Shown piece by piece: positions 44,105 through 56,039 of a stretch of 64,000 bases of DNA. Position 1 is the first letter of the stretch. Every line of letters starts with the position of its first letter. This stretch comes from Gaeumannomyces sp. JS-464 (lineage: Eukaryota > Ascomycota > Sordariomycetes > Magnaporthales > Magnaporthaceae). The position numbers were made by a program, and so were the translations under genes. The stretch lies in the NCBI GenBank assembly GCA_002197995.1, contig NGZR01000001.1:10931501-10995500 (forward strand), given 5' to 3'. The notes under the pieces were generated by a model. It was not told the DNA's origin and searched no databases. It saw only the letters and a program-made list of their open reading frames with translations.

Positions 44105-45966
44105 ACGTAGTTTAGCAGCGAGTTAATTACCGTAGCGAGTGGATTACTTACACCTAACTTCCGGTTAATTAACGCGCATACCAACCTAATAACGCCAAAA
44201 ATCCATTTAAACTATTTGGAATTATATATATCGGACGTTTTTATTTCCTTTTGGCAAATGCGCGTATTATGTCCGGTTTTACCGTAAATGCTATATCGCC
44301 GACGAATCGTCGTCCCCTTTTTTTTTTAAACCTGTATAATCGCGCATTTTTTACTATAACTGCCCATTTAGCTTTTTTAGTTTAAAGCATTTCGTACTTT
44401 TTTAATAATATGTAACCCTTTTTATTAAACACGCGTTTTTTTTAACCTTCCGGCGTTTATTTAACGCTTCGTTCGCCTTTCGTAATTTGGAACACTTTTT
44501 TTTTAAAAGGTTAACCCGATGCATAATTACTTTAGCTTTTTTCGTTAATCGGTTTACAATTAATAGCATGGGTAACGAAAAACTACTCCGGTAATTGGAA
44601 ATTCGAATTTTAATATATTCGAATTGCGAAATTGCGTTTTTAACTGTTTAAAGCGTTTTAAAAGTCCAAAATTCGGCGTTATTTAAAAGCTTTTTTAAAA
44701 AAGTTAAAATTCGTAACTTTATATTTAACTTTTCTAAAACCGAATCCGGATTACAAAAAGCAAAGCTAGCTTTTCGAAAACCCTTTCGAATGTTTTTTTC
44801 GGTTATAAAGATAAAAAATGCCGTTTTAAACGCCGAAAAAAACTCGATTTTAATTACGTGGTTAACGTATAACCTTATTAAGTTTTCGATTTATTAACCG
44901 TACGCTTTTTTCACGGGCTAAAACATTTAATATTAAGCGGTTAAAAAAAGTAAAACGAATACGAAGGCATATAAAACGTAATAATGTTATATTTTTGGCA
45001 ATAAAGCTCGAAATCCGTCGAATGGCAGCTTTTATGCCTATTTAGCATTAACAAACGATAAAAGCCTTTTATGCGCGATATTATATGTTTATCGAAATGC
45101 TAAATCCATTTTAAACCGAGCTCGTTCGTAATTTACCGGTTAACATTTGTTAAAATAACCCAATCGCGTAAAAAGTCGGTTTTTTAATACCAATTAGCCA
45201 AATAGTACTGCCTTTTAATAATAATAAAAAAGGAAATCGCTTAACCGCAATAATTAACCTTTTAAATAATTGTAACCCATTTCCGGTTACTAAGCTAAAC
45301 TAGCTTTGCTTTATTACGGCTTTCCCATATTATAATAACTATAACGGCGGCGATTATACTTATAAGGAAGCCGGTTTCGTCGAAATTGTAAATATCGTTA
45401 TCCAAAATGCTATATTTAGCTATAATGTTCCGTATAAAGTCGAATTACGCAAAAACGAGCTTAGGATTTTCGCATTTGGCTTTTTAGTAATCGTATTTTC
45501 GAATTTAACGCGTGCCGAATTCCGGGCGGCGTTTAACGAACTTTTCGATTTAAAATTTGCTAACGATGCCCGCGTCGCGTTTGGCGAGCAGTTGGTTAGT
45601 TATAACTTTAATACCAAAAAGCCGGGGAGGAAACGCGCGAAAATCCAATTTAAATATGTATTTAACAAGCGCCTTTTTTTCGGATTTTATTAATTTTCGT
45701 AATTTCGGCATAATGTCGCGTCGAGCAAATTGGCCGCTTTTACGCCGGGCAAAAGTTAAATAGTTAACCGCGTAAATTTTAGCGGCATTTTTAACGTTTA
45801 ACTTTAAATCCGAATTAATAGCATAAAAAGTTAAAATAACCTTGCTTTCGTCGCTTATGTTTGCTATTATTTGCTGTGAAAATATTTGCAGGTAAAGTTT
45901 AATTAACGCGTTAACGCGTGTCGATAATCCACTTATTGCGGTAATCCACTCGTTGTTAAACTACGT
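44105..45966 (-). mobile_element. Fot1/pogo-type transposon E, RIP-mutated
   Basis: 1862 bp between TA at 44103-44104 and 45967-45968. The empty site is present in gypsy C fragment 1 (GCGATTTTTTAAATAAACTATATACACTTTTT at 39423-39454). Minus-strand transposase; NFDETGF block near 45365-45395. Confidence 0.9.
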
Positions 45967-45968
45967 TA

Positions 45969-48960
45969 TACACTTTTTTAATTTAACCAAAAGCTTCGCG
46001 TTAAGTAGTTTTTAAAGCATTTTATAAACGTGTTTTTTGTGTTTTTTTATCGTTTTCGAAAATATTAAAATATCGTTTAAATATGTAAACACGAACTTTT
46101 TAAAATGCTTTCGTAATACGTGGTTAACCATTTTTTAAAACGTGGCGGGTTTATTAATAAACTCGAAAGTTATTACTAATAATTTAAAGCATTTTAAATT
46201 GGGTTTAAAAGCTGTTATTTATTTTTAATTTTTTTTTAATTTTTAATAAGCTATACGCTTTGCGTAAGTTAATAACCGTAAAAAACCGGGCTTTCCCGAG
46301 CATATTTTTTAACTTATTAATAAAAAGTAAAAAATATCGATTTTTAACGGTTACCTCGTTTAACGGTTCGTAATCGATACATATTCGCTTCGTTTTGTTT
46401 TTTTTTGTTTTTTTAAAAGATTTCGTGCTGGATTAGCGAATCGAAACGTTTAATAAACCTTTTTTTTAAATCCTTTTTTAGCTGTTTTTTTAGCACCTTT
46501 TGCTATTAAAAGCTAAGCTAATATAGCTTTTAGCATTTAAGTTACACTTTTAGTTTAAATTTAATTTTAAAATCGAACGGCTTATTATTTTAAAAATGCC
46601 GACGTTAAAATCTTTTTAAATAACTTATTTATATGTGGTACTTTTTTAAAACCTGTTTTATTTGTGTAACGAGCTTCGCTTACTCGCATTAGTTAATGTT
46701 GTTATTAAATAATTACGCATTTATTATTATTAATTGTTTAGGTTAACTATTTCGTCCCGCCACCGTTATAACTGCTTTTGGTCGTATCGTTCGCGCATTG
46801 CCCGGGGTTTATAACTGCTAAGCTTCGCCGGTTGCTAATACTTTTTCCTATTAAACCTGGCCGGTAATTTAATTTATTCGCGGGTTATGCTTTTTAAACC
46901 AACAAATGCTTAAAATTACATTTCCCACTTTTATTTTTATAACGTTTAAAGTTACTTAAAAGTTTTTCCGTTAATTTCGAAATTTAAAATAATCGGTTTT
47001 TTTATAAATTAAACTATTATTAAACGTAATTGGTTTTTTTTATAGTTTTTAAACTGTACGGCTTTTATTTCCTTCGTATTAAAATGCTGAATTTTTTCCC
47101 TTTTTCCGGCGAAAAATAGTTATTTTAAACCCCGTTATTAATTAAAACGTTTACTTTTTTCTTTTATATAATAGTATAACTATTAAATGTTAATGTTAAT
47201 CGGTGTTTATAACGGTTAAAATTTTTATTCGTTGTTATAATCCACGCCGTGCTTTTATATCGGGTGGATTTTTTAGTTTTTTATTTACTAAAACGTTTTT
47301 CCAGCGTTTACGGGCATTTTAAACTGTATTAATCCTTTGGTTTAAACTTTAGCTTTTTTTTATATGCATTTTACATTTTAATTTTCCGCAATTATGCTAT
47401 GTTAGGATTTTTAATATGCATAGCATAAAGTACGACGGTAATAACGCGAAAACTGCCGCGGATTATTAGTAATTTACCAATTAAACCCTTTATTTAAAAA
47501 GCTGGTAGTTTTTTTTAAATATGTATTTAGCTTTTCGCTTTTCCTTTTTAGGAAGAAATCGTTTTTTTAGCTTAATTGCTAAATGCTATTAATAGCTGTT
47601 TTAACTGCATTTTACTTAAAAAAGTTTAACGTGTTTTATCGAACTAACCCGTAAATCCGGGTGGTTTATAAATATGCCTCCGCATATCGCTAACCTCCTA
47701 TTAGTACGTCGTTATATGCCTTTTCGTAATACGTTACGGTTTGGTTATTTCGGAACCAATCCAAAAGCTGGCTATTATTACCGGCGGCTAGCGTTTCGTG
47801 TATAATTCCTTCAATTAGCTTAGGCTGGTTCCAAAACCATCGGTCGTTTTTCGAAAACTTAAACGAGGTGTACGCTTTGCTAACATTACACGCCGGGCTT
47901 TAGTTAAATTTCGACGTATTTTTTAGTTTTTTAATAAAGTGAGTTTAGCTTAACGGCTTAACGTCGATTTTGCTATCGGTATTTAAAAGCTCTTTTTCCT
48001 CGTTATTGTTTTCGTTAGGTAAAGCTTCGTATTTTTTTTTAAATTCCAAATCGTTTAGTTTTGCTTTTATCTTTTCGATTTCGGCAGCGATCCGGGCAGC
48101 GTTGTTTTTTCTTTTTCGGATTTCGTAAGTTTAAAAATAATGTGTTGCTTTCCTTCGCTGTCGTATTCGAATTTAATAAGCCTTTTACTAAGTTCTTTAC
48201 GCATTATAACCACTCGCCGCTAAAAGTACCATCCTAATACGTCCTTATTAAGCTGGCGCATTATGTACGCGTTTTCGTAATAATAGGTTTAGCTAAACGC
48301 TGCCCCGGGGCACAGGTTACCTTTTTTATCGTTTTTTTTCCAAGCTATTACTATTTATCGTTCGCTGCGTTACGGGCAGTTTTTTTTATATGGCCCAATT
48401 GGCCACATTTAAAGCACTTTTCGTTTTTAAAGTTTTAAAACCGTACTTTTTTTTTCCTTTTAATGCGTGGTTTTCGCATTAAGGTTTATAAGTTTAAAAT
48501 GCGTCCTTAATGCGGTTAATTGTTATTATTTAGCTTTTTTTTAGTTAGCTTTGCTTTGCATTACAATTTTAACTTATTAACCTTTTTTTTTAACTTTCGC
48601 TTATATAAAAAGCTGTTTAATAGTAATTGTTTTTTTGTTTTTTAATTTTAAACCGGTTATTTAAAGTTATTTAACCTTATTTCTTAACGTAAAAACAACT
48701 TTTAAAATGGCTTTATACTTGTTTATATATATTTGGGCCTAATTTTCGGTAAGTTCCCATTTAAAGCTTTAAAAAAACGTCGTTTTATAAAAAGCAAAAG
48801 GTATAAACGCTTAAAATAAAAGCTACTTTTAAAAATAATAACAACTTATGCAAAGTCCTAATTTAAAGTAAAAGTAAGCGTAAATAGCTTTACATTTTGG
48901 CGGATTTAAAGGGTTTTTACGGCTAGCTATAAGCTTATTTTATTCGAAAGCTTAAAAGCT
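45969..48960 (-). mobile_element. Gypsy C fragment 2: gag, protease and RT start (minus strand)
   Basis: Read leftward from 48960: gag (LNPPKFKGDLR-like segment, near 48900), a zinc knuckle KCFKCGQLGHIKKNCP at 48428-48381, a charged linker (IMRKELSKRLIKFEYDSEGK near 48170), a segment WFWNQPKLIEGIIHETLAAG near 47840, the aspartic protease end (WFKKHNPRIN near 46880), and RT up to Fot1 E. Together with 43391-44102 it is one copy of family C, lacking its integrase half. Confidence 0.7.
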
Positions 48961-50312
48961 AAAAATTCTCGTAGTATATAATGGGAAGCTTTTAGCAGTT
49001 TAAATTTAAGTATAAAAACAAATAATTTAACTTATTTACATTACTTATAACCCTACTTCCGCTACTATGCCTCGTTAACTGTTTTTTCGTTTTCGGCGCT
49101 AGCGTTAAAAACGCGAAAATCGAGCTTTATTTTTAACCCCCTCGTTTTTTTTAACTTTTAACGAAGAAAAAAAGGGTTTACCGGGCATTTAAATTACGTT
49201 AGGAACGCCGGTAGCCTTGTTATAAAACCGGGAGGCCGGCGACGAAGCCGACTTTTACGACCCTTTTAAAACGCCCTTTTTAGCCTCCCGTACACCTTTT
49301 AAAACCCCTTCCTTTATGCCAGCCTTTCAATCGACTTAAGCGACTTTCGAAAGGGGTTTTTAAACCTCCCAAAAAGCCGGCAAACGATTTAATTAAACCG
49401 TTAATTAGCTTTTAACCTTCCTCGAGTTTTTTCGCGAAGTTCGGCCGGTAAAGTAAAATAAATTCGACGATTTTTTCCTAGCTTGCCAAGTGTTTTAAAA
49501 TGGTTGTTAAAATTTTAGCTAATTGTTAATTTTATATTTAATGGTTAAAAAAGGTTAAAAATAAATATAACAGTTTTAACGCGTAGTATAAAAACTAGCT
49601 AAATTTTAAAAAGCGGTTAAAGGTTACCGTTAATCCGGTTACGGGATTTTATTTCGCCAGCGAACAAGCTTAGCAAGCGTATTTTACGGTCCGGCTTAAC
49701 GCCCGTTAAATGCGCAAAAGGGCTTTATTTCGCTTAAACTTTTACGAAGCCGCTTTTGCAAGTAATTAAGCGATAAAGTAACAAATCGCCACGGCCGTTT
49801 AACGCTTAACGAAAGCAAGCGACGACGAGGGTTTTGCACGTCGGCCGGTTAAAAAAGGGCCCGAAAAACGTCCTTTTAGTAAAGCAAGGCATTTTACGGT
49901 AGCGGAAGCCCAGTTGCACGTTAAAAACCGCCTTTTTAAAACTGCATAAATTTTAGCCCGGGCCGGATTAAAGTTCGATTAAAACGTAACCTTTTCGAAT
50001 GCAAGGTTTTTTTTAACCGGCCGGACGCTTTTTAACCACTAGTTAAAGCACGAGCTTTAGATTTAAACTGCTAAAGAATTCCGTAAATACCCGTAAAACG
50101 GCTTATCGGGCCGAATTAAACGGCAATTAATTCGGACTTTTAAAAACGACGAAAAGATAGCTTACTAATAGTTAACCGACGAGGAAAATAGGGATTTAAT
50201 AATTAATTTAATGCAAAACGACGCGACGAACAGATAAGCGTAATCGAAGCGGTTCGAATAAAGGTATTTTCGTTTTTAAACGGCCTGTTTTAATAAAATT
50301 ATTAAAAAGTGT
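48961..50312 (+). pseudogene. Unidentified plus-strand coding relic
   Basis: GC content is higher than in the neighbouring gypsy sequence. Plus-strand frames read TPSFFLTFNEEKKGLPG near 49137, REAGDEADFYDPF near 49230, ALFRLNFYEAAFASN near 49720, then TKASDDEGFARRPVKKGPEK, FKTA, LARAGLKFD, LTGRTLFNH, RKYP, NGLSGRIKRQLIRTFKNDEK and NRDLIINLMQNDATNR up to about 50235. Stops are TAA/TAG where Gln or Trp would fit. The text is charged and protein-like, ends near 50290, and matches no domain I know. It does not recur in the window. Confidence 0.45.
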
Positions 50313-51559
50313 TAACGTAGTTTACCCTTTTATACTACAAACCCGAATGTGCTATACGCGTACCCGACTTCCGGATATTCGACGCCAATTTTAACCTACT
50401 AATGCCAGGAATCCATTTAAACTATTCGGAATTATATATATCGAACATTTTTACTTTTTTTTAACAAATGCGCGCGTTATGTCCAATTTTACCGCAAATG
50501 TTATATCGCCGACGAGTTATCGTCGCTTTCCTTTTTTAACCTTTTTAATCGCGCATTTTTTATTATAATTACTTATTTAGCTTTTGCTAGTTTAAAACAT
50601 TTCGTATTTTTTTTAATAATATATAACTTTTTTTATTAAACACGTGGTTTTTTAGCCTTCCGGCGTTTGTTTAATGCTTTGTTCGCTTTTCGTAGCGATG
50701 CAATTTCGGCTATAAAAAGGGCTATTTAATGCATTATCGAACTTGTTTTTTTCGCAAACTGGTTTATAACCGCTAGTATAAATAACGGAAAATTGCTTCG
50801 GTAATTAAAAATCCGAGTTTTAATATGTTCGAACTGCGAAATTGCGTTTTTAACTATTTAAAACGTTTTAAAAGTCCAAATTTCGGCGTCGTTTAAAAGC
50901 TTTTTTAAGGGAATTAAAATTCGTAACTTTACATTCAGCTTTTCCAAAACTAAATCCGGATTAAAAAGAGCAAAGCTAGCTTTTCGAAAACCTTTTTAAA
51001 TATTTTTTTCAGTTATAAAATTAAAAAATGCCGCTTTAAACGCCGAAAAAAATTCGATTTAAATTACGTAATTAACGTATAATTTTATTAGGTTTTCGAT
51101 TTTTTAACCGTACGCCTTTTTTAATAGGCTGAAATATTTAACGTTAAACGGTTAAAAAAAGTAAAACGAATATAAAGGCATGCAAAGCGTAATAATGTTA
51201 TATTTTTGGCAATAAAGCTCGAAATTCATTAAATAGTAGCTTTCGTAGCCGTTTAGCATTAACAAACGATAAGTGCCTTTTATGCGCAATATAATGTGCT
51301 TATCGAAATGCTAAATCCATTTTAAGCCGAGCTCGTTCGTAACTTACCCGTTAGCATTCGTTAAAATAATTTAATCGCGTAAAAAGCCGGTTTCCGAATA
51401 CCGATTAGCTAAATAGTATTACCTTTTAACGATAATAAAAAAGGGAATTGTTTAGCCGTAATAGTTAACCTTTTACATAATTATAGCTTATTCCCGATTG
51501 CTAAGCTAAACTAGCTTTGCTTTATTACGGCTTTCCGATATTGTGATAATTATAACGGC

Positions 51560-51795
51560 TGTTAATAAAAGTGGTACTTTTGTAAGCACGGAAATCTCCT
51601 AAAAGGAAAAAACAAAAATTTATAAATTTGGAACTGGTGTTTGTAGTAATGCATGTTTATGTAAAAATTTAATTACAAAAAGGGGATTACAAAATCCCTT
51701 TTTATAAGCTCGTGGGAGCGCACGGCCCGTGGGCCTGCGGCTTTACGAAGCGTGGGCTTTTTTTAAATGCACGCGCTAAATCACGTGGATTAACA
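51560..51795 (-). repeat. Copia 3' LTR
   Basis: 236 bp with inverted ends TGTTAAT and ATTAACA. Direct repeat of 54790-55022, with differences mostly transitions. Confidence 0.9.
51677..51703. other. Hairpin in the Copia LTR
   Basis: AAAAAGGGGATT ACAA AATCCCTTTTT. Repeated at 54904-54930 and, with different stem bases, at 36982-37007 (GGGGCT AACA AGCCCC). A-run before and T-run after are kept in all three. Confidence 0.7.
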
Positions 51796-52284
51796 CTGGT
51801 AATTCTTTTTTTAAACGCGTGCATTAGTAAATGCTCGTTTTCCAAATCCCGGGATTTCACAATACTAATAACAAAGGAATCCGGATCTGGTAACCTGCTT
51901 TAAAAACAAAAGAAAAAAGGGCAAAAGAACTGTGCTAAATATCGGTAAAAACTATAAATAAAAACTGTAAATAGGAACAATAGGAAGTGGGGCAATGTCG
52001 GGTTAAGCGCTCGTGGGATTAGGTAATGCCGGATTAAGTGCGCATAATAGCAGTAAATAAACTTAATAAAAATCTATTAAGCCGTATGCGTGCTAATCGG
52101 TGTAATAAAAAGGAGCAAATCGGAAGGATGACTTAAAAGGCTTGGGATATTTTAAAAGCCGTAGGCCTTAATCGTTATAATTTGAAATTTAATTTTTACA
52201 ACCACAAATATCGATATCCCCGCTGCCTGCTTGCCTGCTTGCCGATTTTTGCTTTACTGTTTTACTGCTCGACTAATTACCGCG
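51796..52284. other. Copia internal region upstream of the passenger frame
   Basis: AT-rich, non-coding in appearance. In passenger orientation it ends with a CT-rich stretch (CCCCGCTGCCTGCTTGCCTGC, 52217-52237) shortly before the ATG, as in fungal promoters. Confidence 0.4.
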
Positions 52285-53169
52285 ATGGTATTCACTCGTT
52301 TTAAAAGAGCTGGCAAAGGCAAATCCGTTAAAAAAGGTTAAATTAGCATTAAAACGGTCCCAAATAGTGGCGTTAAAAAGACTTGTGCCAAAAAGGGAAA
52401 AGGCAAATCCCCTGCTCGCCCGCGCTTTGCAAAGGGCAAACAAAGATCGTTCCTATGCTTAAATTGCCTTAACTCTTTTTTAGCCGGCAAGTCCGATAAA
52501 ATTAGGTGTTTTAACACCGAGCCGGTTGGCAACCGTTGCTAGTCCTGTGCTTTTGGTTATTCGTGCCAGCCGGTGTAAGTAATCTTTTAGGCCTTAGTTT
52601 GCTAATTTTTTGCGCTAACGACCGGTAGTTTTAAAATCGCAATGGCTCCAGCTAAAAAGTTTATAACTAAATACTTCCGCGAAATTACTATTAATAAGGT
52701 ATAATGGCTAATTTTTTATTTAGCTGCTCCAGTGCTTTGTTAACCGTGCTTTGTTTATTCCTAGGATTTCGCGAAATGGCGCACTACTATTAAATGCATA
52801 ATCCTCTTTAAAAAGGAGGAATAGGCCGGTAAAGTTAACGCTAATTTTATTAAAATAAGTGCTGCTAAACGGAAAGCGGCGGGCCGCGCTGCCGTTTAGC
52901 GTATATTCGATACGGCGTTTTTGGGAGCAAGGGACAGCCTGTTTAAAGCTCCTAACGATAATAAGGATAAGGACGAAAAAATGGCCAAAAAGGGAAAGGA
53001 GGATAAAGGTGCTAGTAATATCGACAAATAAGCTAGTAATATGTCCGGTAATAGTAAAGGTTTTTCTTGGAGCTTAGGATGGTTGTTCGTGGGATCGTTT
53101 TCCGGTTGTTTTGGCGTTTTAATAATCTCGTTTTTTTTAATTACATCGTTAGCCATTTTTAAATTATAA
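52285..53169 (+). pseudogene. Antisense passenger frame in Copia: six-Cys, basic, hydrophobic tail
   Basis: From ATG 52285 to TAA 53167 a single frame of 294 codons runs without an indel. It is broken by 11 stops, all TAA or TAG, as expected of RIP acting on Gln and Trp codons. Codons 1-56 are Lys/Arg-rich (KRAGKGKSVKKG; KKGKGKSPARPRFAKGK). Codons 58-94 have Cys at 58, 61, 75, 85, 88 and 94 (C-x2-C-x13-C-x9-C-x2-C-x5-C), a zinc-binding-like pattern. Codons about 225-250 are Lys/Asp/Glu-rich (KDKDEKMAKKGKEDKG). Codons about 262-292 are strongly hydrophobic (WLFVGSFSGCFGVLIISFF). It is antisense to the element and converges on the RNase H end. Not gag, integrase or env of any family I can name. 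It may be captured host sequence. Confidence 0.55.
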
Positions 53170-53214
53170 TAAATCGATTTTAACCGCCTTCCCTCGCTTT
53201 TTTTTATTGTTTTT

Positions 53215-54770
53215 CGCGCTCCACCTAACCCTCGATTCGTACCGTTATCGTATTGTTTGTAATTAAATCTTCCAAAGCTTTATTTAGTTAATTTTTGGTT
53301 ATCGCGTTTGCTGGATTATTTGATTTTGCGATCCAGCGGATTTCGTCGATTTCGCGGCTTTCGTAGGATTTTTTAAGTGCTATAACATCAATTATAAGCC
53401 TTTTTTTCGCTATTATGCCCAATTGTACGAGGCATTAATATAGCGAAAAGCTATCGGTGCAAATTATCAGCTTCGGGGCTTTTTAATTTAGCTTTTTAAA
53501 AATCGTTGCGAGCGTTAAATTAAAAACGTAGGCTGTATTAAACCCGCTAACCATCCCGTAAATCTCACTTGCGAAAACGCTCCTCGTAACCCTTTTGCAT
53601 TTAACTAACGTTTAATGCAAAATGTTCCCGATTAGCTAAAAGCTAGTTTTTTAATCGTCGGATCTTTTATTGCCCAGTACAATTACGAACCCGATTTGTA
53701 AACTTAGGTTTGGATTGTTTGCGAATAATCCGTTTACGAAAGCGTAAAAGTTGGTTTTTTGCAAATCCAATGGAACGTATTTTAGCCTTTTTTATGCGTT
53801 ATCGATTTGCCATTTAATCCTTTTATTTAGCTTAACCACGTCCTTTTATCCCGGGTTTTTGGCTTACGCCGCTACGGAATAATCGAATGCGGCTTCCGGT
53901 TAGCATATGGAATTAATATATGCGCTTTAAGCTTTTTAAACGACATATTTATAACTTAAGCTTTTTAAATCGGTTTTTATTAGCTCGAGCTTTTTACCTT
54001 ATTTCTTTTATCGAACTTTAAGCCTATAATCTCCTATTAGGATTTTACACCCGTTAAAGTCGGCTTCGTTTCCCGGCTTAAGGATCGATTTCGGTTTTGC
54101 ACGAAAGCCTGCTTTTTAAATCGCTAATTTTTTTTATTAAAAAGTCCGGATTTCCAAAATTTAAAGTGTCGTTTATTTGTATGCCTACGATTCCAAAGCT
54201 TTATCCGCTTTCCGAAATAAGCAAGCAAAAATCGTAGCTCGACGTTTGGCAATTTAAACGCTTTTTATAATGCTTTTGGTAAGTAACAAACTAATGCAAG
54301 CCTAATTCCGCGATCCCGTAAAAGGGCTTAATTACCTTAAGCAACGTGCCCGGCTTAAACCATGCTAACAACTTTTTAAGTAAGCGCAAAAAAACGTCTT
54401 TTTGCAGCTTTAATTCCGACTAGGTATACGCTTAGCTAATATTTCGGATTATTAAACTAAACTTTATAAGCGTAAGCGATGGTGCGATCGCTAGGATTAA
54501 TCGTTAGCTGCATTTTATAATCGTGGGAAACTGCGTAAGGATATTATGTTTCTCCTCGTCGTTATATCTTGTGGCCACGAGTTTCGATTTTTTAAAAGGC
54601 TTCGAGGTTTGCCCTTTTACCTCGTTTACAATCCGTAATCCAAAAATCGTGGCTCCGTTAAAGGTTTTTCCGGTGATTGGCTTAATCACTTTAGCGCCGA
54701 TAAGTGCGTCCAGTTCTTATTGGGTTAACTGCTTAAATGGTGGACCGGGAGCTGTAATTTTGCCTTTTTA
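53215..54770 (-). pseudogene. Copia reverse transcriptase (RVT_2) and RNase H
   Basis: Minus-strand translation shows the RVT_2 start (IVNEVKGQTSKPFKKSKLVA near 54610), YNDEEKHNILTQFPTI, AYTQSELKLQKDVFLRL near 54400, the catalytic segment GIVGIQINDTLNFG near 54175 (QTDDT expected, so the first Asp is Asn), then RNase H with CIKR, VLASEIYG-like and TDS-like blocks near 53600-53450, IDVIALKKSYESREIDEIRW near 53370, and the LITNNTITVRIEG end near 53250. RIP stops throughout. Confidence 0.82.
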
Positions 54771-54789
54771 TTTAAGTCGAATCGCTAAC

Positions 54790-55022
54790 TGGTAGGATTG
54801 GTGCTCTTTTAGGCACGGAGATTTCCTAAAAGGAAAGAACAAAAATTTATAAATTTGGAACTGGTGTTTGTAGTAATGCATATTTATGTAGGAATTTAGT
54901 TACAAAAAGGGGATTACAAAATCCTTTTTTATAAGCTCGTGGGAGCGCACGGCCCGTGGGCTTGCGGCTTTACGAGGCGTGGGCCCTTTTTAAATGCACG
55001 CGTTAAATCACGTGGATTAACA
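54790..55022 (-). repeat. Copia 5' LTR
   Basis: 233 bp. In plus orientation it starts TGGTAGGATTGGTGC, shortened by 3 bases against the other LTR, and ends CGTGGATTAACA. Confidence 0.88.
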
Positions 55023-55647
55023 ACGGCGGTAATTATGCTTATAAAAAAGCCGGTTTCGTCGAAATTATAAATATCGTTATTTAAAATGCCATATTTAGCT
55101 ATAATATTTCGCATAAAGTCGAACTAAGCAAAAATAAGTTTAGGATTTTCGCATTTGGCTTTTTAGTAATCGTACTTTTAAATTTAACGCGTACCGAGCT
55201 TTAAGCGGCGTTTAACGAATTTCGCGATTTAATTAGTCCCGATAATACCCGCGTCGCGTTCGGCAAGCAATCGGTTAGCCATATTTTTAATACTAAAAAG
55301 CCGGGGAGGGAATGCGTGAAAATCCAGCTTTAATATATATTTACCAAGTGCTTTCTTTTCGAAATCCGTTAATTTCCGATTTTTAAACACCCAATCGCGT
55401 CGAGCAGTTCGGCCGCGCTTTCGCCGGGCGAAGGTGGAAAAGTTAACGTTATAAATTTTAGCGGCGCCCCGGATGTTTAACTGTAAATTCGATGCGATCG
55501 CTTAAAAAGCTAAAACAATTTTAAAATTCGTCGCTTTTATTTGCCATTGTTTGTTATAAAGCTATTCGCGGATAAAGTTAAATTAACGTGTAAACGCGTT
55601 AATTGTGGCACATTCGGGTTTGTAACACAAAGGGGTAAACTACGTTA

Positions 55648-55741
55648 TTATTAGTTTTAATTTTAAAAGTTAAAAAGGTTTAACACGGGGATTAGCATTA
55701 AGCAAGTTACTATATGCACTACTACTCGTTTTTAAATAAAT
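55648..55741. other. Short flank between Fot1 F and gypsy B
   Basis: TTATTAGTTTTAATTTTAAAAG and onward: likely the continuation of the sequence left of Fot1 F (50312). No further identity seen. Confidence 0.35.
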
Positions 55742-55930
55742 TGTTATAATTTCGTGCTAATAGCACGGGTAAAAGGCTTAAAAGTTACTTTTAAGCCGTT
55801 TTTATACATATATAATTAAAAACAGCTTCCGGGATTAAGCCGACCTTTTTTTTTTATATTCCTTTTTATTTTACAAAATAACATTACTAAAGCTCCTATT
55901 AGCTATTACCTATTAGCTTAGCCTATTACA
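55742..55930 (+). repeat. Gypsy B LTR (copy 2)
   Basis: 189 bp, TGTTATAATTTCGTGC to TAGCCTATTACA. Matches 43204-43390 in reverse. Confidence 0.85.
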
Positions 55931-56039
55931 TTTTTGTAAAAAAATTTCCCAAGCGCGGGATTATAATTATATTAATATTAATCCTACTTTTGTTAAAAAA
56001 CGCCGCAATTCCGGCTTCGACTTTTTACAACCACTTAAA

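Larger units (their letters stand above)
51560..55022 (-). mobile_element. Ty1/Copia element, internally deleted, with antisense passenger frame
   Basis: 3463 bp, duplication ACGGC (51555-51559, 55023-55027) inside Fot1 F, which supplies the empty site (ATAACGGCGGCGATTATG). Coding strand is minus: the 5' LTR is at 54790-55022, followed at once by RT, then RNase H, then about 1.4 kb with a plus-strand frame, then the 3' LTR. Gag and integrase are absent. Confidence 0.9.
50315..55645 (-). mobile_element. Fot1/pogo-type transposon F, split by a Copia element
   Basis: TA at 50313-50314 and 55646-55647. Without the Copia element and its 5-bp duplication it is 1863 bp. The 3' half of the transposase lies at 50350-51559 and the 5' half at 55023-55640 (minus strand). 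The NFDETGF block falls near 55045-55076. Confidence 0.9.
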
